Shown: positions 1 to 11,412 of the stretch, piece after piece
Numbering within the stretch: the first letter of the stretch is position 1
Layout: each line of letters begins with the position of its first letter
NCBI GenBank assembly: GCA_021399445.1
Contig: JAJTUQ010000003.1
Span: 6,634,001 to 6,698,000 of the forward strand
Reading direction: 5' to 3'
DNA length: 64,000 bases
Origin: Xylogone sp. PMI_703
Lineage: Eukaryota > Ascomycota > Leotiomycetes
Position numbers and translations under genes: made by a program
The notes under the pieces: model-generated
Database searches by the model: none
The model's input: only the letters and a program-made list of their open reading frames with translations
Told to the model about the DNA's origin: nothing

Positions 1-1692
1 TGTATATAATAACTTAGGCCCCTCTCATTGTCGTTATCAACCTTCGCGGTTTCGGCCCTAGAGAAACCTAGCCCCCAATACTGGAACCAATTGGTAGGGT
101 AGCTCCATTCCCAGTCCTCCCACCGATCACTCTGTAGGAATTCGCGGTAATGTAAACCACTTCCTGGCCAGATGGCTGTAACTTTTCCGTCCTCACTTTT
201 GAACCATGACCGGCAGGATCCCGTCCAGACCAATTTCTGCATGAAATCTTGCGCATATGCATCAAAGTCAGCCTCAACGTCAGCCCTGATATTAAAAGAT
301 GATACTCGTTGCGCCATCATCTTGCGTATTAAGCGGATAAAGTAGCCTGCGGTGGCTTCCAATGCCCCTATGAGGCTACCGTTGGCAATAGGTATTAGGA
401 CCCAAGAAGATGAGGTAATTTGGAAACCCGCTAACCGCAAGGCCACGGTATGAGACCGGATTTGTTTTCCAGAGTTCCCGTAGATCAATTCCGTTGCGGC
501 CTATTATTGGGAATTTGGGACGGAAAGAAGTATCAAATCCTGTAGCAGCTATAATGATATCAACGGGTCGTTCAATACCGTCGGTGTCTCTGATGCCGAT
601 GGGTGTGACTTCCTCGAGATTCGAGAATACTGGCTCTACGTTGTCTTTCTGAAGAGTCTCGAGGTATCGTTCGCTAGGATTTATACGGCGACAACCCACC
701 TCGAAGAAAGGGATCAACTTCTCCTATAAAGGCTCGGAATGTATTAGTTCGCGCATGCGGTTCTCGAGTTTCTTTGCATGTTTCCGTTGCTCGTCACCAT
801 TCTTGAAGAAGACACGGTACACGCAGTTCAAAGCTGCTTCCACTTCTTTCCGCGTGCGAAGTGAGAACTCGGGACCGTCTCGGAATTGCGCTTTTTCTTC
901 CTCAGTGTACACATGACTGTGTTCACTACTAAAATAAGCCCCGGAAAGGGGTGAGATCCATGATGGCGTTCGAATGTATATCGACATGTGATGCGGTTGA
1001 TTGGACTTCTGCAAGAACTTGGACAGCACTCGCACCAGCACCAATAATGGCTACCCTCTTGCCTCTGGCGTCAATCTTGTCATCCCACGCTGCCGTATGT
1101 GCCAATTTTCCCTAGAAATTTCTGAGGTTCTTGAGGTTGGGGAACTTGGGGTTATTCAGTATGCCGCCTGCATTGACGAGGAGATGACATTCGAATTTTC
1201 TTTTTCCCTCCACAGAAACTGTCCATTTTGAAGTTTCCTCACACCACACAGCTTCTTCAACTTTGCTATTAAATTTAATATAAGGATCTAGACGGTAGTG
1301 TAATACAACTGCTTTTAAGTAGGATTGAATTTCAGATGAAGACGCGTAACTACCATAGAAATTAGTTCCCTCGATAATAGTCTGTGGCTATGGAAGCTAC
1401 CAATCTACATATAATTTTGACCAGTAAGGATTAGGACAGAATGTAAATTGGTAGATACGGCTTGGAACATCACAAGCGCATCCTATACGGTCCAACGTCA
1501 ACGTTTAAGTCGTGCGATATATTGATTTTGCTCACCGGGATACCTATTTTCCCACCACGTGCCCCCAACATCGGGATTCTTCTCGAAGATTCGGATATCG
1601 ACCATATCACCAAACGCTTCTCTGAGCTTATGGGCTTTTATATGGTTAGCACGCCCTCGAGAGAACACAGCATCTAGAGGGTTGAGCTTCAC
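1..1692 (-). pseudogene. Baeyer-Villiger / flavin monooxygenase, decayed
   Basis: Remnant of an FAD/NADPH-dependent Baeyer-Villiger monooxygenase, which would insert oxygen next to a ketone. Recognisable blocks on the minus strand are FEKNPDVGGTWWENRYPG, a 53-bp intron (1483-1535, GTGAGC...TATAG), a probable second intron, the BVMO fingerprint F-x-G-x3-H-x3-W near 1080-1115, the NADPH Rossmann loop IIGAGASA, FIRTP-like IRTPSWISP, CRRINPSERYLE and ATGFDTSFRP. It is broken: an in-frame TAG at 1112-1114 lies inside the fingerprint, a second TAG is at 724-726, a frameshift lies around 985-1040 and another near 385-395. The first FAD-binding GxGxxG is unrecognisable. Both stops look like CAG to TAG. 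The C-terminal end runs to, or just past, position 1. I am confident in the family and that it is not functional as written. Confidence 0.85.
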
Positions 1693-4600
1693 CCATTAAA
1701 ATGCCGGACATCCTAGAAAAGCCTGTTTGTCAACTGGGTCCATAGTCACGAATTCAATAATTTGGAGCTAAAACTAAAAAACTAACCCTGCTTCAATAAT
1801 AATACATTGTAGTGACCTTTCCTCCAAATGTGGCGCCCGAAAGAATTGACCTGCTGCCATCTTTGAAGATATTTTCCCTTTCTTAGGTGGGCGACACAGG
1901 TATATCTATCTAATTCCATACATTTTTTTATTGAAACACTGAAAGTATGATATTCTACCATATAACCAGCTCGTAGCATACTTTGAGTAGTACGCATATG
2001 TGCTGGTACCGCCGAGAAGGTCCGCCCACGTGACCGGTTATGTGTCCTGTCTAGGTCATTCGACATTGATGTATACCACCGTAGTATTGATTTTACCTAT
2101 TGAGGGAAATTTTTACAGTATATGAGTGGAGATGTTATCACAAAATGTAATTCGTCAATATTCCAGAGTCTCTCAAAGAGAGTATCGCATGATGGCTACT
2201 GGCTCAACGGCACTAGGTATTCACAAGCGCTAGCCTCTTCAGTATATACTATGCTAGTACTTCAACTGACCATAACACAGTCCATATTTAAGGACGAATT
2301 TGACAGAGATAGGTTGTGGTAATGCTTCCTGGCACAGTTAGCTTGATGGTCGCCATTGATCGACGGCTTGAAGTCACGTCCATTTTAGGCTTACGGATAG
2401 CTCAAAGATGCCTGCATCATCTTTGGGGATGATTACTTGATACTTACTCTCAGCCAATTCAATGAAGAATTTGTATGAAGGGCCCAACAATTCGGTTCTT
2501 TCATAGTGTATGTTATACTAGTTGTCTAAGTGAAGTACCCAAATGAATACTCAAACTTGTTCCCCCGGGATCTTCAAAGTCAAGCTCCTTACAGAATTTA
2601 CAGGAAAAAAACTACCTCTTTACCACTTAATTATTTAACTCCAGCCACTTGTTAGCCAATCATACCTCTTAGGGTCAAAAGTTCTTACTCCTGATTCGGC
2701 AATAGATATTATACAGAGTAAAACCGAATAGCGGTAACACTCCAAATGCACGGGAATTGATCGCCATAACCCAATGCATGCTTAGCACGAAACTGGGAAT
2801 TCCAACAGTATGGTATATCCTTGCAAGCAGTTGAAACCTGACCCTGACAGCGGCCCGGATCGAAACTGTTACCTTTCCATTGCATCTACTTCAGTCTAAT
2901 GTGGTTGCGAGCATCGTGACTTTGCACTGACACAAGGGAAACCCCGCATCCTCCCCGCAACCCCACAGTGTGGTATATATTCCTTCTACAATAACTATGA
3001 AACGACAACATCTTCACTTGTTTCATATTCTCTTATAACTGAATTTAGTCAGCGATTAGTCAAATGCTATTTACATATCTCAAATAATATAAAGCCTAAA
3101 TAAAATCATTAAACACCAGTGCGAGGTGGCACTCTCGTAGTTTCCGTTCGCCGGAGGCAAATGACTCTGGACAGTAAATACCCAAGATCGTGAGCCCTCC
3201 AATGCCAATATCTAGCGTCTAGCCGTTGTTATGGATAACTAGAAATGGCTGGCTTTAGAATAGTCTACCGGCAAGCAGTTTTAGCCTTTACCAAGCCCTC
3301 CGGTGTCCATCAATTGGGTCTTAGTATACGGTTAAATGCCTAGTTGTTGAGGGGCCACGACCAGGGGATATACAGTAGTTATACAGGACTATGGTGTACC
3401 ACACTAGAGGCGACTTATCGGTTGCAGGACTCTCACTTATGTTGCTATCTAGTCCGCGCTCTCTAGTACAACCTGCCTCTAATTGATGACGTTGCGAAAA
3501 GATACAATCGTATCTTTTCAAAGCGCAGTAAATAGAAATGGACAGATAAATCGTCCCTACCATATAAAAAGCAAAAAACTAAAATGGTTTTTACTCCGTG
3601 AATCAGCAAAAGATGACCTATCCCGCATTCGCATGTCATCCTCTCCTGTAACGTATGACGGCTCATAATACTCCGTACGGGCGTACTTTGTAGGCCTTAC
3701 ATCGGCGATACGGAGCAACTCCCAATGAGGCAAAATGTGGGTAATTACCTTTCAGTTCGCCATCGTCTTTACGGCGACCGATACAATACTGTATGATTTG
3801 GTTATCAAAATCCATCTAAAGATTCAAATATCGCGATGACTCTAAAATCCGTTCGAAATAATCAAGTTGCAGAAAAAGTTGCAATAATATACCTTTTCTA
3901 TTCCGCGAAATAGCACCTGGATGCGAATAGCTCGTGACAATACCGACAGGGTTAACGATTAAACCCCAGATCCGGGGGGGAGGCTTTGGAAGGCAGGGGT
4001 TCACTCCAACCCAGCGAGCCCAGCCATCTGATTAAAGGCTAGCTCTACGCCGTGGCCCTCCCCAAAGCCATCAAACTAAGCTTGATTCCCACTGGATTGC
4101 TTGTCTTCGGTACGCGAGGTGGGATTTGTGTTGCTTGTGGAGTCTTTCAATAATGGTTTATGTCAAGGAACGCGATGATTGATGAGACTGGAATTGACAC
4201 AATGGAGCGAAGCCCGGTAGCTTTTATCGTTGACACTCTCTTTGCGCATGATGACATTCAATAGTTTTCGTATGTTCACATGCAAGATAAGAGGCATTCC
4301 AGGCGAGTTATGCAGTGATGTACATGCAAGCAAGCAAGCGCGATACTGTACTGTAACTCTGATTGCTCTTTTCTTCTGGAAAGAGCACACCCTCATTCCG
4401 CTGAGACCTAATAGTTTTGCAAGGAGCTACCATACGGACACGTAAGGAGCTGACCATGGATTTCTGCTGGACACGGTCGTATTAGCCTAAAACAGGAGGG
4501 TAATATCCAGGCCTGCTGATATACCCAGGAAGAGGAATGGATGTGCTGGTGGGTAATCCGTGACGCCCGCTTGATTGGTGGACTTTTATCTGGGGATTCG

Positions 4601-4885
4601 ACCGAGCGCCTTGCTTTGTCTTGCGGAGAAATTATGGGGCGAAATACTACAACCACAACTCTCTCTCCCCCAAGCATAGAGCCTAAACTTGCGGGGAGGG
4701 ATGGAGGAACTTGCTGCTGCTGCTCCAAGGGTGCTGGATGGTACTGTGGTACGGTACGGTACCAAAACATGCAAGTCCCTTCTTTAATAAAGTCGCCCTG
4801 GCCCTGCTCCCGCATGACCTTTTTGTCTACTTCGTTATTCGATCTTCCGCGGCTCAGGTCAATCGTTCGCTGAATCGCTATCGCC
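1693..4885. other. gene-free stretch
   Basis: About 3.2 kb in which I see no convincing gene on either strand. Short open frames are present but show no family motif and no coherent splice structure. The last few hundred bases must hold the promoter of the transporter starting at 4886. A GGTAC-rich stretch lies at about 4737-4762. A 9-bp perfect hairpin at 3497-3518 is listed separately. Confidence 0.6.
3497..3518. repeat. perfect 9-bp inverted repeat
   Basis: AAAAGATAC and GTATCTTTT flank a 4-base loop. No gene is adjacent, so a terminator role is not supported. It may be a mobile-element footprint or chance. Confidence 0.5.
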
Positions 4886-6915
4886 ATGGGGAAGAGCTTT
4901 GCATATACTTTCCTGCACAGGATTGTGCGCAATGAGGCCATCAAGCTGGATCCGGAGGAGATCTATAACTGGAGGGTCTTTGCTCTGGCTGCGGCAGTAA
5001 GGACTTTCCTTCTCGTTTTTTTTTACCCAAATATTTAGAAACGTGTAAACTTTTGCGATGGCACGAAAAACAAAAAAACAAAAAAACAAAAAAAGGCCCG
5101 GCGCGATGAAGACTGACTGGGAGATCTCTAGGCATGTTTCGGTGGTACTTTGTTTGGTATGGACACCGGCATCATTGGAGGAGTTTTGACTCTGCCGGAT
5201 TTTGGAAAGTGAGAAACCCGCCGCAAAATTAGGTCGTTGGAGGCTTTCTAACCAGCGAAATAGGGAATTCCACTACGATAATGCCAAGGATCCCAATCTC
5301 TCTGGAAACCTCGTCACGGTGATGCAGGCTGGTGCTTTCTTGGGCGCGTTGGTTGCGAACCCTTTCGCAGACAAACTGGGCCGAAAGCCAGGACTGTTGA
5401 TTGTTTCGGTTTTTGCATTCATCGGTGGTCTGCTCCAGGCATTTTCCTATGGCCATCTCTCCTGTTTCTATATTGGAAGGTAAGGCAGCCTCCCAAAACG
5501 TGGATGAAGAAGATGCGCTAATACACCTTGATTTCAGATTTGTTGAAGGTCTCGGATTGGGAGGCGCTACCATGCTTGCACCGACATACGTGTCCGAGAA
5601 CTCACCCCGTGCCATTAGAGGATTGCTTGTTGGCTTCTATCAACTCTTCGAGACCATGGGTGCGATGGTTGCCTTTTTCATTGACTACGGTTCATTGCTC
5701 CACATTAAGGTCAGTATTTATGTTATATACTCAACAGACGCAAAGACTTTCAAGCTAACATTTCTGGCTTTTAGGGCCACGCATCGTGGATGGTTCCCCT
5801 CGCTATGCAATCCCTCCCTCCACTGCTCATTTTTGTTTCCATCATATTCTGTCCAGAATCACCTAGATGGCTAGCAAGCAAGGATAACTGGGAGGCGGCA
5901 TCTTCAACCTTGGCAAGCGTCAGACACTTGCCAGTAGACCACCCATATGTGCAGCAGGAGCTTTTGGAGCTAAGGACACAACTTGAAGAGGAGCGCCGCT
6001 CTATCCACGGCGAAGGCTTTTGGGCAACGCAGAAGGAGTGTTGGTTGATCCCAGGTAACAGAAACCGAGCTCTCATGGCCATTGCACTCATGACATGTCA
6101 ACAATGGACTGGGGTAAGTTACTACGAAAGCCCACTAAATCTGTCTTGTTTTCAAAAAGCTAACCATGCTATCTCCAGACAAACGCAATCAACTACTACG
6201 CTCCTACCATCTTCAAAAATCTGGGTATTACTGGAAACTCGCAATCGCTCTTGGCAACTGGAGTGTACGGTATCGTGAAGATGACCTCCTGTGGTATTTT
6301 TATCATCTTCTTGGCGGATACGCTCGGTCGACGATGGTCGCTCATATGGACTGCATTCGCCATGGGCATCTTCATGTACTACCTTGGCTTTTACGTGCGA
6401 TTTGACCCTCCTAAAACCGGCGCACCCGTCCCTGCCGCTGGTTATGTCGCGTTGGTCATGGTGTATCTCTTTGCTGCAGCCTTCCAGTTCGGTTGGGGTC
6501 CGGTGTGCTGGATCTATGTCTCTGAGATCCCCACCAACCGCCTGCGTGGATACACAGTCTCACTGGCAGCAGCTACGCAATGGATATTCAACTTGACCGT
6601 AGCCAAGTTGTCGCCCATTATGCTTTCCCACGCCGGTGGACACACTGGTTATGGCACTTACTTCATCTACGGCTCCTTCTGTTTCGCCATGGGTGTTGGA
6701 GCTTTCTGGATCCCTGAGACCAAGGGTGTAAGTACAATGATTGATCCCCAGTCTCTTTTCTTACAAACCTAACATTTCTGTCACAGTTGTCCTTGGAGCG
6801 TATGGACGAGCTATTTGGTGTGGCGGACTTCTCTAACATCGAGGATGTGGGTCTTGCTGGGCAGAATAAGATCGAGAGGACTGAGATCGAAACTTCTCAC
6901 ATGGAGAAAGTTTGA
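4886..6915 (+). CDS. MFS sugar/quinate-type transporter
   Basis: Proton-coupled sugar porter family transporter of the plasma membrane, predicted 530 aa. Seven exons: 4886-4996, 5132-5208, 5264-5479, 5538-5709, 5775-6113, 6179-6727, 6787-6915; all phases join cleanly. Family motifs seen in order: [14 protein letters not shown] in TM1, DKLGRKPG after TM2, the PESPRWL motif closing the first half, [13 protein letters not shown] at the TM7 border, DTLGRRW, and [15 protein letters not shown] at the end. The ATG at 4886 has a good Kozak context (cgccATGG) and starts a normal cytosolic N-terminus. Intron 1 (135 bp) holds an A-rich AAAAAAAC repeat. The substrate cannot be fixed from sequence; the TM1 wording resembles quinate, galacturonate and monosaccharide permeases. 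Confidence 0.9.
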
Positions 6916-7377
6916 TTTTGTAAATTGTTTAGCTAGCGATTCAGCTTTGCGCGGAGTCTAGTCGATTGGCCTTTCTTGTGGAGGCTTCATAACGACCGGC
7001 TGCGCCTCTTGTGTCAGGTTTATTCTCTGTCAATACTAAATATGATCAATAATGGTTCCATGTGCATGCTTAATTTTATGATGTCCATAATTCCCAATCA
7101 CATCTATTTCCTCAGTAACAAGTTCATAGAGCCTACTAGTATGAATCTAGTGTCGGAGGAGCAGATTCTCATATAATAACGTCTGAGCAGTGGCATCGTC
7201 GCATTCGGTACATGATATTATTGGGTACAATTTATATCAAGACAGTAACCAATATCAAGTGCTTACTGGGATCCTTGTAAAATTAAAAGAAAGCTTTTTG
7301 TGTGCAATGGACTGTCTAGAATTAGGAAGTGATTTCAAGAAAGCCACAGGTGACATGTCCTCAAAAAAATGAGGAAG
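6916..7377. other. transporter 3' region, no gene
   Basis: About 460 bp between the transporter stop and the tRNA gene. It should contain the transporter 3' UTR. I see no further gene. A short hairpin (CCTCA / TGAGG around six A) lies at 7360-7375, just beyond the tRNA terminator. Confidence 0.5.
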
Positions 7378-7385
7378 AAAAAAAA
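7378..7385 (-). terminator. RNA polymerase III terminator (T8)
   Basis: Eight consecutive T on the minus strand, beginning six bases after the tRNA discriminator base. A run of four or more T is the usual Pol III stop, so the tRNA gene keeps a complete Pol III architecture. Confidence 0.75.
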
Positions 7386-7391
7386 TATTGA

Positions 7392-7536
7392 TGGTCACTA
7401 CGAGGGTCGAACTCGCGACCTTGGCGTTATCATATTACAGATATTAGCACCACTGATAGACGGATTAGTATGTGCATTGGTCGACTTCTGGTGGAGTGAT
7501 GAATCTTACCGCTCTAACCAACTGAGCTAAGCGACC
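7392..7536 (-). tRNA. tRNA-Ile(AAU) with two introns
   Basis: The mature 74-nt molecule folds perfectly once two inserts are removed. Acceptor stem GGTCGCT/AGTGACC has one G-U pair; D-stem is GCTC/GAGC; anticodon stem is TGGTG/CGCCA; T-stem is GCGAG/CTCGT. The anticodon is AAT (plus-strand 7443-7445, read as IAU). Insert 1 is a 14-bp intron at the canonical 37/38 position (7428-7441). Insert 2 is 57 bp between nucleotides 26 and 27 (7453-7509) and looks spliceosomal. A-box (TAGCTCAGTTGG) and B-box (GAGTTCGACCC) are intact and a T8 terminator follows. Identity is certain; whether the precursor can be matured is open. Confidence 0.9.
7453..7509 (-). other. spliceosomal-type intron inside tRNA gene
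   Basis: The 57-bp insert begins GTAAGA, contains the branch-site consensus TACTAAT with its A about a dozen bases from the end, and finishes TATCAG. Precise GT-AG removal restores G26-T27 continuity and a perfect tRNA. Length and signals match the mRNA introns elsewhere in this window. No target-site duplication is visible. It is not at the 37/38 site used by eukaryotic tRNA introns. Confidence 0.8.
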
Positions 7537-7939
7537 AGGTTGTTGTGACGGCGGGGCTAAACTGGTTTATCAAGACTTCCGCCTCTGGTACTGGTATCCT
7601 ACCATGGCGAGCATGGCCATGTATTGAAAATAGCTACAATATAGTAATATCAGCTAGAATTTGCTAAATAGATCTAGATTTACCAAACTGTCGTGGTGCA
7701 ATTGTAGCCCGTAGACAAAATTGACAGGTACGTGACACACTCAACCCCTTCCAAACTTAATACACGAGGTTTGCAAATCACTATAGTGTGATGTGAGAGG
7801 ATTCAGCTCAGGTACTTATTTGCTATTCATAAATTATAACCAGGTAATTGATTAAGTACTGTATAAGTCTCTAGCGGACTGAGCCCTAGAGAGCATTGCA
7901 TTGGCCAGACACTTCCATGTAGCTATTCGACTCCACAAT
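7537..7939. other. spacer between tRNA and DUF1479 gene
   Basis: About 400 bp with no gene visible. It holds the tRNA 5' flank and the 3' end of the DUF1479 transcript. Confidence 0.5.
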
Positions 7940-9479
7940 TTAGTATCTCAGTATCCTATTTGCACTTTCATATGCAATTTTCTCTCCCGGAGTCTTGGCT
8001 TTAGTTACATCAAATGGTCCATAAGCCATAGCATGGCGACCGGCAGGATTAATTGAGTCCAACTCTGCTCTACCAGCATGTTTTGATTCCCCAACGCCGC
8101 CAGGGAAATCTGGTGGGGAAGTTCCTTGTTCAAAACTTGCCTTCTGATCCCTTAGGTATTCCACATTAATATCACATAAAGGAAGAATGGGAAGATAGAA
8201 GATACTGCCATCCTCTGTACCTCCGTGCTCAGGCTCCACCATATGAGCCACATCACAATGCCAGAATACGGCATCTCCGGGTTCGACTGCCGGGATACAA
8301 ACGAAGGAGGGTGCAAGGAGATGGGGATACTCTTCAGCACTGAGTTCTTGCCCCGCACCCATGGCTGCTCCGTGGAACTTTGATGTCTCATTATCGGATT
8401 TCCAGACCCCATTCTCTAATTTGACAAATGGACGCATAATCAGATAAGCAGTAGATGCGAGTAAGTTGGGAAATACGCGAAGAGTACCTGATCCCGGGGC
8501 ACAATCGGAAAGTGACAACCATCCCTACATATATCTTTACGTCAATGTTTGAACTGTATGGTATACTTGGGAAGGATAGAAGAATACGCACTTGATAAGA
8601 GCGGAATATTGAGCACCCGCCTGGCCCATGATGGATGTCAGGATTAGCTTTGATACGTGGAGTTACGTTGAACGCATCGTGATTCTCCCAGTCGCCCTTC
8701 AAGATCTCGGTATAGCATTTTCTGTATTCGTTGTCTTCCCATCGTTCAAGAGAGCCGCCATCAAGATGTGGTCCAAGGTTGAATGATTTATCGCCTGGCT
8801 ATACCTAGTAAGTTTTGAATTGTAACCAGGACCATATACTTACTGTTCGAATCCTCAATCTGTCTGCATATGACAATGGCTCAGATAAGACAATTGGATC
8901 CTCAGGCTGTGCAGACCAAACAGCATTCATGGCTCTATGCGCTGCAAGCATATTTGGGTGAGACCGTGCAGCAACCTGTGCTTTGCTCCAGTATGTCTCA
9001 TAAACTTGAATATTATTTGCAGGAAAGCCGCCGGTAGATGGATTTGATGAGATATATTCACGAACATCTTTCTTCCATTCCAAAGCCTGTTCTCTCGGAA
9101 CAATACCTCGCACAACAAGTGTTCCACATTTCTTCAGTTTCTCCTCTGCGTCTACCGGTAGCTTTCCACCGTTAGCCTCTATTTCTGAGAATTGAACTTC
9201 TGGGACGAGCTTCGTTCCAAGTTCTTTGATCTGTGGAAGAGTTTCAGTCTCCAATTGACGGATCAACCGATTCCACCCCTCCAAAATCTTGTTTTCATGT
9301 CCCTGAGATAAATTTTGTTTGAGAATAGCATATTGATGTGGCAGCTCGGCTGGACCAGTTGACAAAGAGGTAAAAGCCGTCCCGATAGAGTCACCAGCTC
9401 GGTTTCTAGTCATGCTAGCCATCCTTAAAGGCTTGTGGTCCGCAAGCGCGGCGGTCGTAGGTAGAACTGTTGCTGCCAT
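7940..9479 (-). CDS. DUF1479 family 2OG-Fe(II)-like dioxygenase
   Basis: Predicted 475 aa. Exons: 8844-9479, 8592-8798, 7940-8524, all phase 0. The family (bacterial YbiU and fungal relatives) has a cupin-type double-stranded beta-helix, and members are presumed non-haem iron oxygenases. Visible iron ligands are HLD (His223, Asp225) in GPHLDGGSLERW and a distal His near 375 in CDVAHMVEPEHGG. IHHGPGG and SGTLRVFPN are further family signatures. There is no signal peptide, so a cytosolic location is inferred. The first intron (45 bp) is at the lower limit for fungi. The substrate is unknown and neighbours give no clue. Length matches fungal homologues, so the gene looks intact. Confidence 0.85.
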
Positions 9480-10479
9480 GATTTACTCACTCTGAATATC
9501 TACTAGGTTGAGGTTCTGGACCATTAATTGTCAGGGTTTATAAAATGACCGTCTCAAGGCACTTGTTACTGTGACTAAATTGGACCTAACGCTAATGGCT
9601 ATAAATGACACATTAGTAAAATATACTAATAGATATACTATCCAATTATAACTTCAGTAAAATCAGTTGGCTTGAAATTTCTACATCTGTGGCTTAAATG
9701 TAACCCTGAAAATGTAACGTTAGTTATGATACGATTTTGAAAAAGATATCCCACTCTTGGCTCTTGGATACGGATCCTCCGAGTGATAGCCCAATACGGA
9801 CCCGAACAGATACTTTCCCTTTCTTTACCCGATGTGGAATATGGACGCGTGATTATATCAAATCAATTAAGAATATGTGTTCACTTTGTGGCAATCTGGA
9901 AATATATAGGTCATAGGACTTTTGGAATCATCCATCTCTTATCGAGAGTTGGCAGAGATCTTGTCTCTAATATTCCAAGCTGAATCGCCATGATGCCCGT
10001 TTACGATTGCAGTTCATTATAAGCCCAAGAACTAAATGCTTGAAGCTAAAAGTAATACATAATATTAGCTTGTTCAGCATTCTACCCAAGAATGGAGGGA
10101 TTCTTTTACCTGCCCGTATCCTTGGCACCATTTAGGCATGTAGAAGGAGGCGTTATAGAGACCACCACTCCATTCACAGGTCCTAAGTTTGTAGATATAG
10201 CGTACATCAGACTATACAAGCTCACCTTCTCATTATCAAACACATACTATGATTTCATTATCTGACCTCGAATAGCAAGTCATCCACGTTACGGCCGTAA
10301 CTCATTAAGATGCATGCTCTTTCGATACAGTCTATTCTAACAATCGCGATGCAGATTCGGGGATAAATCCTTTAGGTTTATCACACACTCTTAACATTCA
10401 TTATGTATATGTTTGATGTAGCTGTATTATTAGCCTGGCAATTTACTTTTTGACGGACTTCACAACTCAGTTGAAGCCT
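9480..10479. other. AT-rich spacer
   Basis: About 1 kb upstream of the DUF1479 gene with no intact gene. The right part (about 10180-10480) may hold a more decayed upstream part of the tyrosyl-tRNA synthetase relic, but I could not align it convincingly. Confidence 0.4.
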
Positions 10480-11309
10480 TATCCCAGTCTATCCGATTCT
10501 TCAGGTAGTGTGTGTGACAATAGATATATCGCTGATCCACTATTGAATATACTAATAGCTCCGTCCCACTAGGTGAATACTACTTAGGTGTCGACGCCCA
10601 ATTAGGTGGTGAGTATCACTCAATAGTTTTCAACGACATCTTTTAACTCTTTGGAATAGGTCGTGACCAGAGGAAGCTATTCGATGTTGCGAAAGAATGG
10701 TTGCCCAGGATTGGTCACAGGAAAGTATGCTGCTTCTTATGCACTACATATCGACTAGATTCTTTAACTAACTACTTACGTCTAGCGTACACACCTAATC
10801 AACAGAATAGTCTTAGGTCTTCACAGTGGCAAGATGAGTTCGAGCGACCCAGGTAGTTACCGTTGCCGCTGAATTGTATCGTCGCCGCTGAATTGTATCG
10901 TCAAATGATTAACCCGATTTGGACAGTAAGATTGATCTATTGGATCCCCCGGATACTATCGCCAAAAAGTGTTCGGAATGCAATCACTGCTTGCAAAGTT
11001 ATTGAAAAGATGGCATTATTGCTCTAGTTGAGTTTGTGCTACTGCCAACCTCTGCTTTATCCGGTCATAGAGAGTTCCATGTAGACCATGGAACGGACGA
11101 TCTGGAACCCCTGATCTCCACGGACATCAAGCAGGCACATGAGGACTATCGAAACGATATTTGTAATTTTGATAATGATTACTTAGTAGATAGATACTGA
11201 GCTTTGGTACCAGCGACCCCTCAACTTCTGAAGCCTGCTGTGGCAACAAGAATTTAATAAGCTACTTAAGCGTATTGAGGAAGCATATGGGGCTTCACGG
11301 GATGGCTAG
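10480..11309 (+). pseudogene. tyrosyl-tRNA synthetase relic
   Basis: Decayed C-terminal two thirds of a cytosolic-type class I tyrosyl-tRNA synthetase. Readable blocks in order are VDAQLGG-RDQRKLFDVAKEWLP (split by an intron at about 10612-10660), RTHLINRIVLGLHSG after a well-formed intron, the KMSSS signature at 10831-10845, then DSKIDLLDPPDTIAKK from 10922, GIIALVEFVLLPTSAL, STDIKQAHEDYRNDI and TPQLLKPAV, ending EEAYGASRDG and TAG at 11307. Lesions: a compensating frameshift pair around 10970-11020, another shift near 11250, loss of the 3' splice AG before DSKIDLL, and no recognisable N-terminal HIGH-containing half. The real TyrRS gene must lie elsewhere in the genome. Confidence 0.8.
10865..10902 (+). 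repeat. tandem duplication of a 19-mer
   Basis: GCCGCTGAATTGTATCGTC occurs twice head-to-tail without mismatch. It lies in the former intron of the TyrRS relic, between the KMSSS block and DSKIDLL. Confidence 0.9.
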
Positions 11310-11412
11310 AGTAGTAATCCATCAAGCACGTGATTCCATATCGCGACTAGGATAGCTACCTTGGCTTTTATTCGCCCCGCCCCTGCACATCCCCCTCATT
11401 GGAGCATTATTT

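Noticed and set aside
2394..2520. 42-codon protein-like stretch on the minus strand (KFFIELAE, IIPKDDAGIFEL)
   Set aside because: Could not be linked to any family or neighbouring exon.
4408..4944. 178-codon minus-strand frame before the first transporter
   Set aside because: Low-complexity content, overlaps the transporter's first exon, no homology recognised.
10180..10300. upstream continuation of the TyrRS relic (KFVDIAYIRLYKL)
   Set aside because: Similarity to the TyrRS middle region is faint and the order is uncertain.
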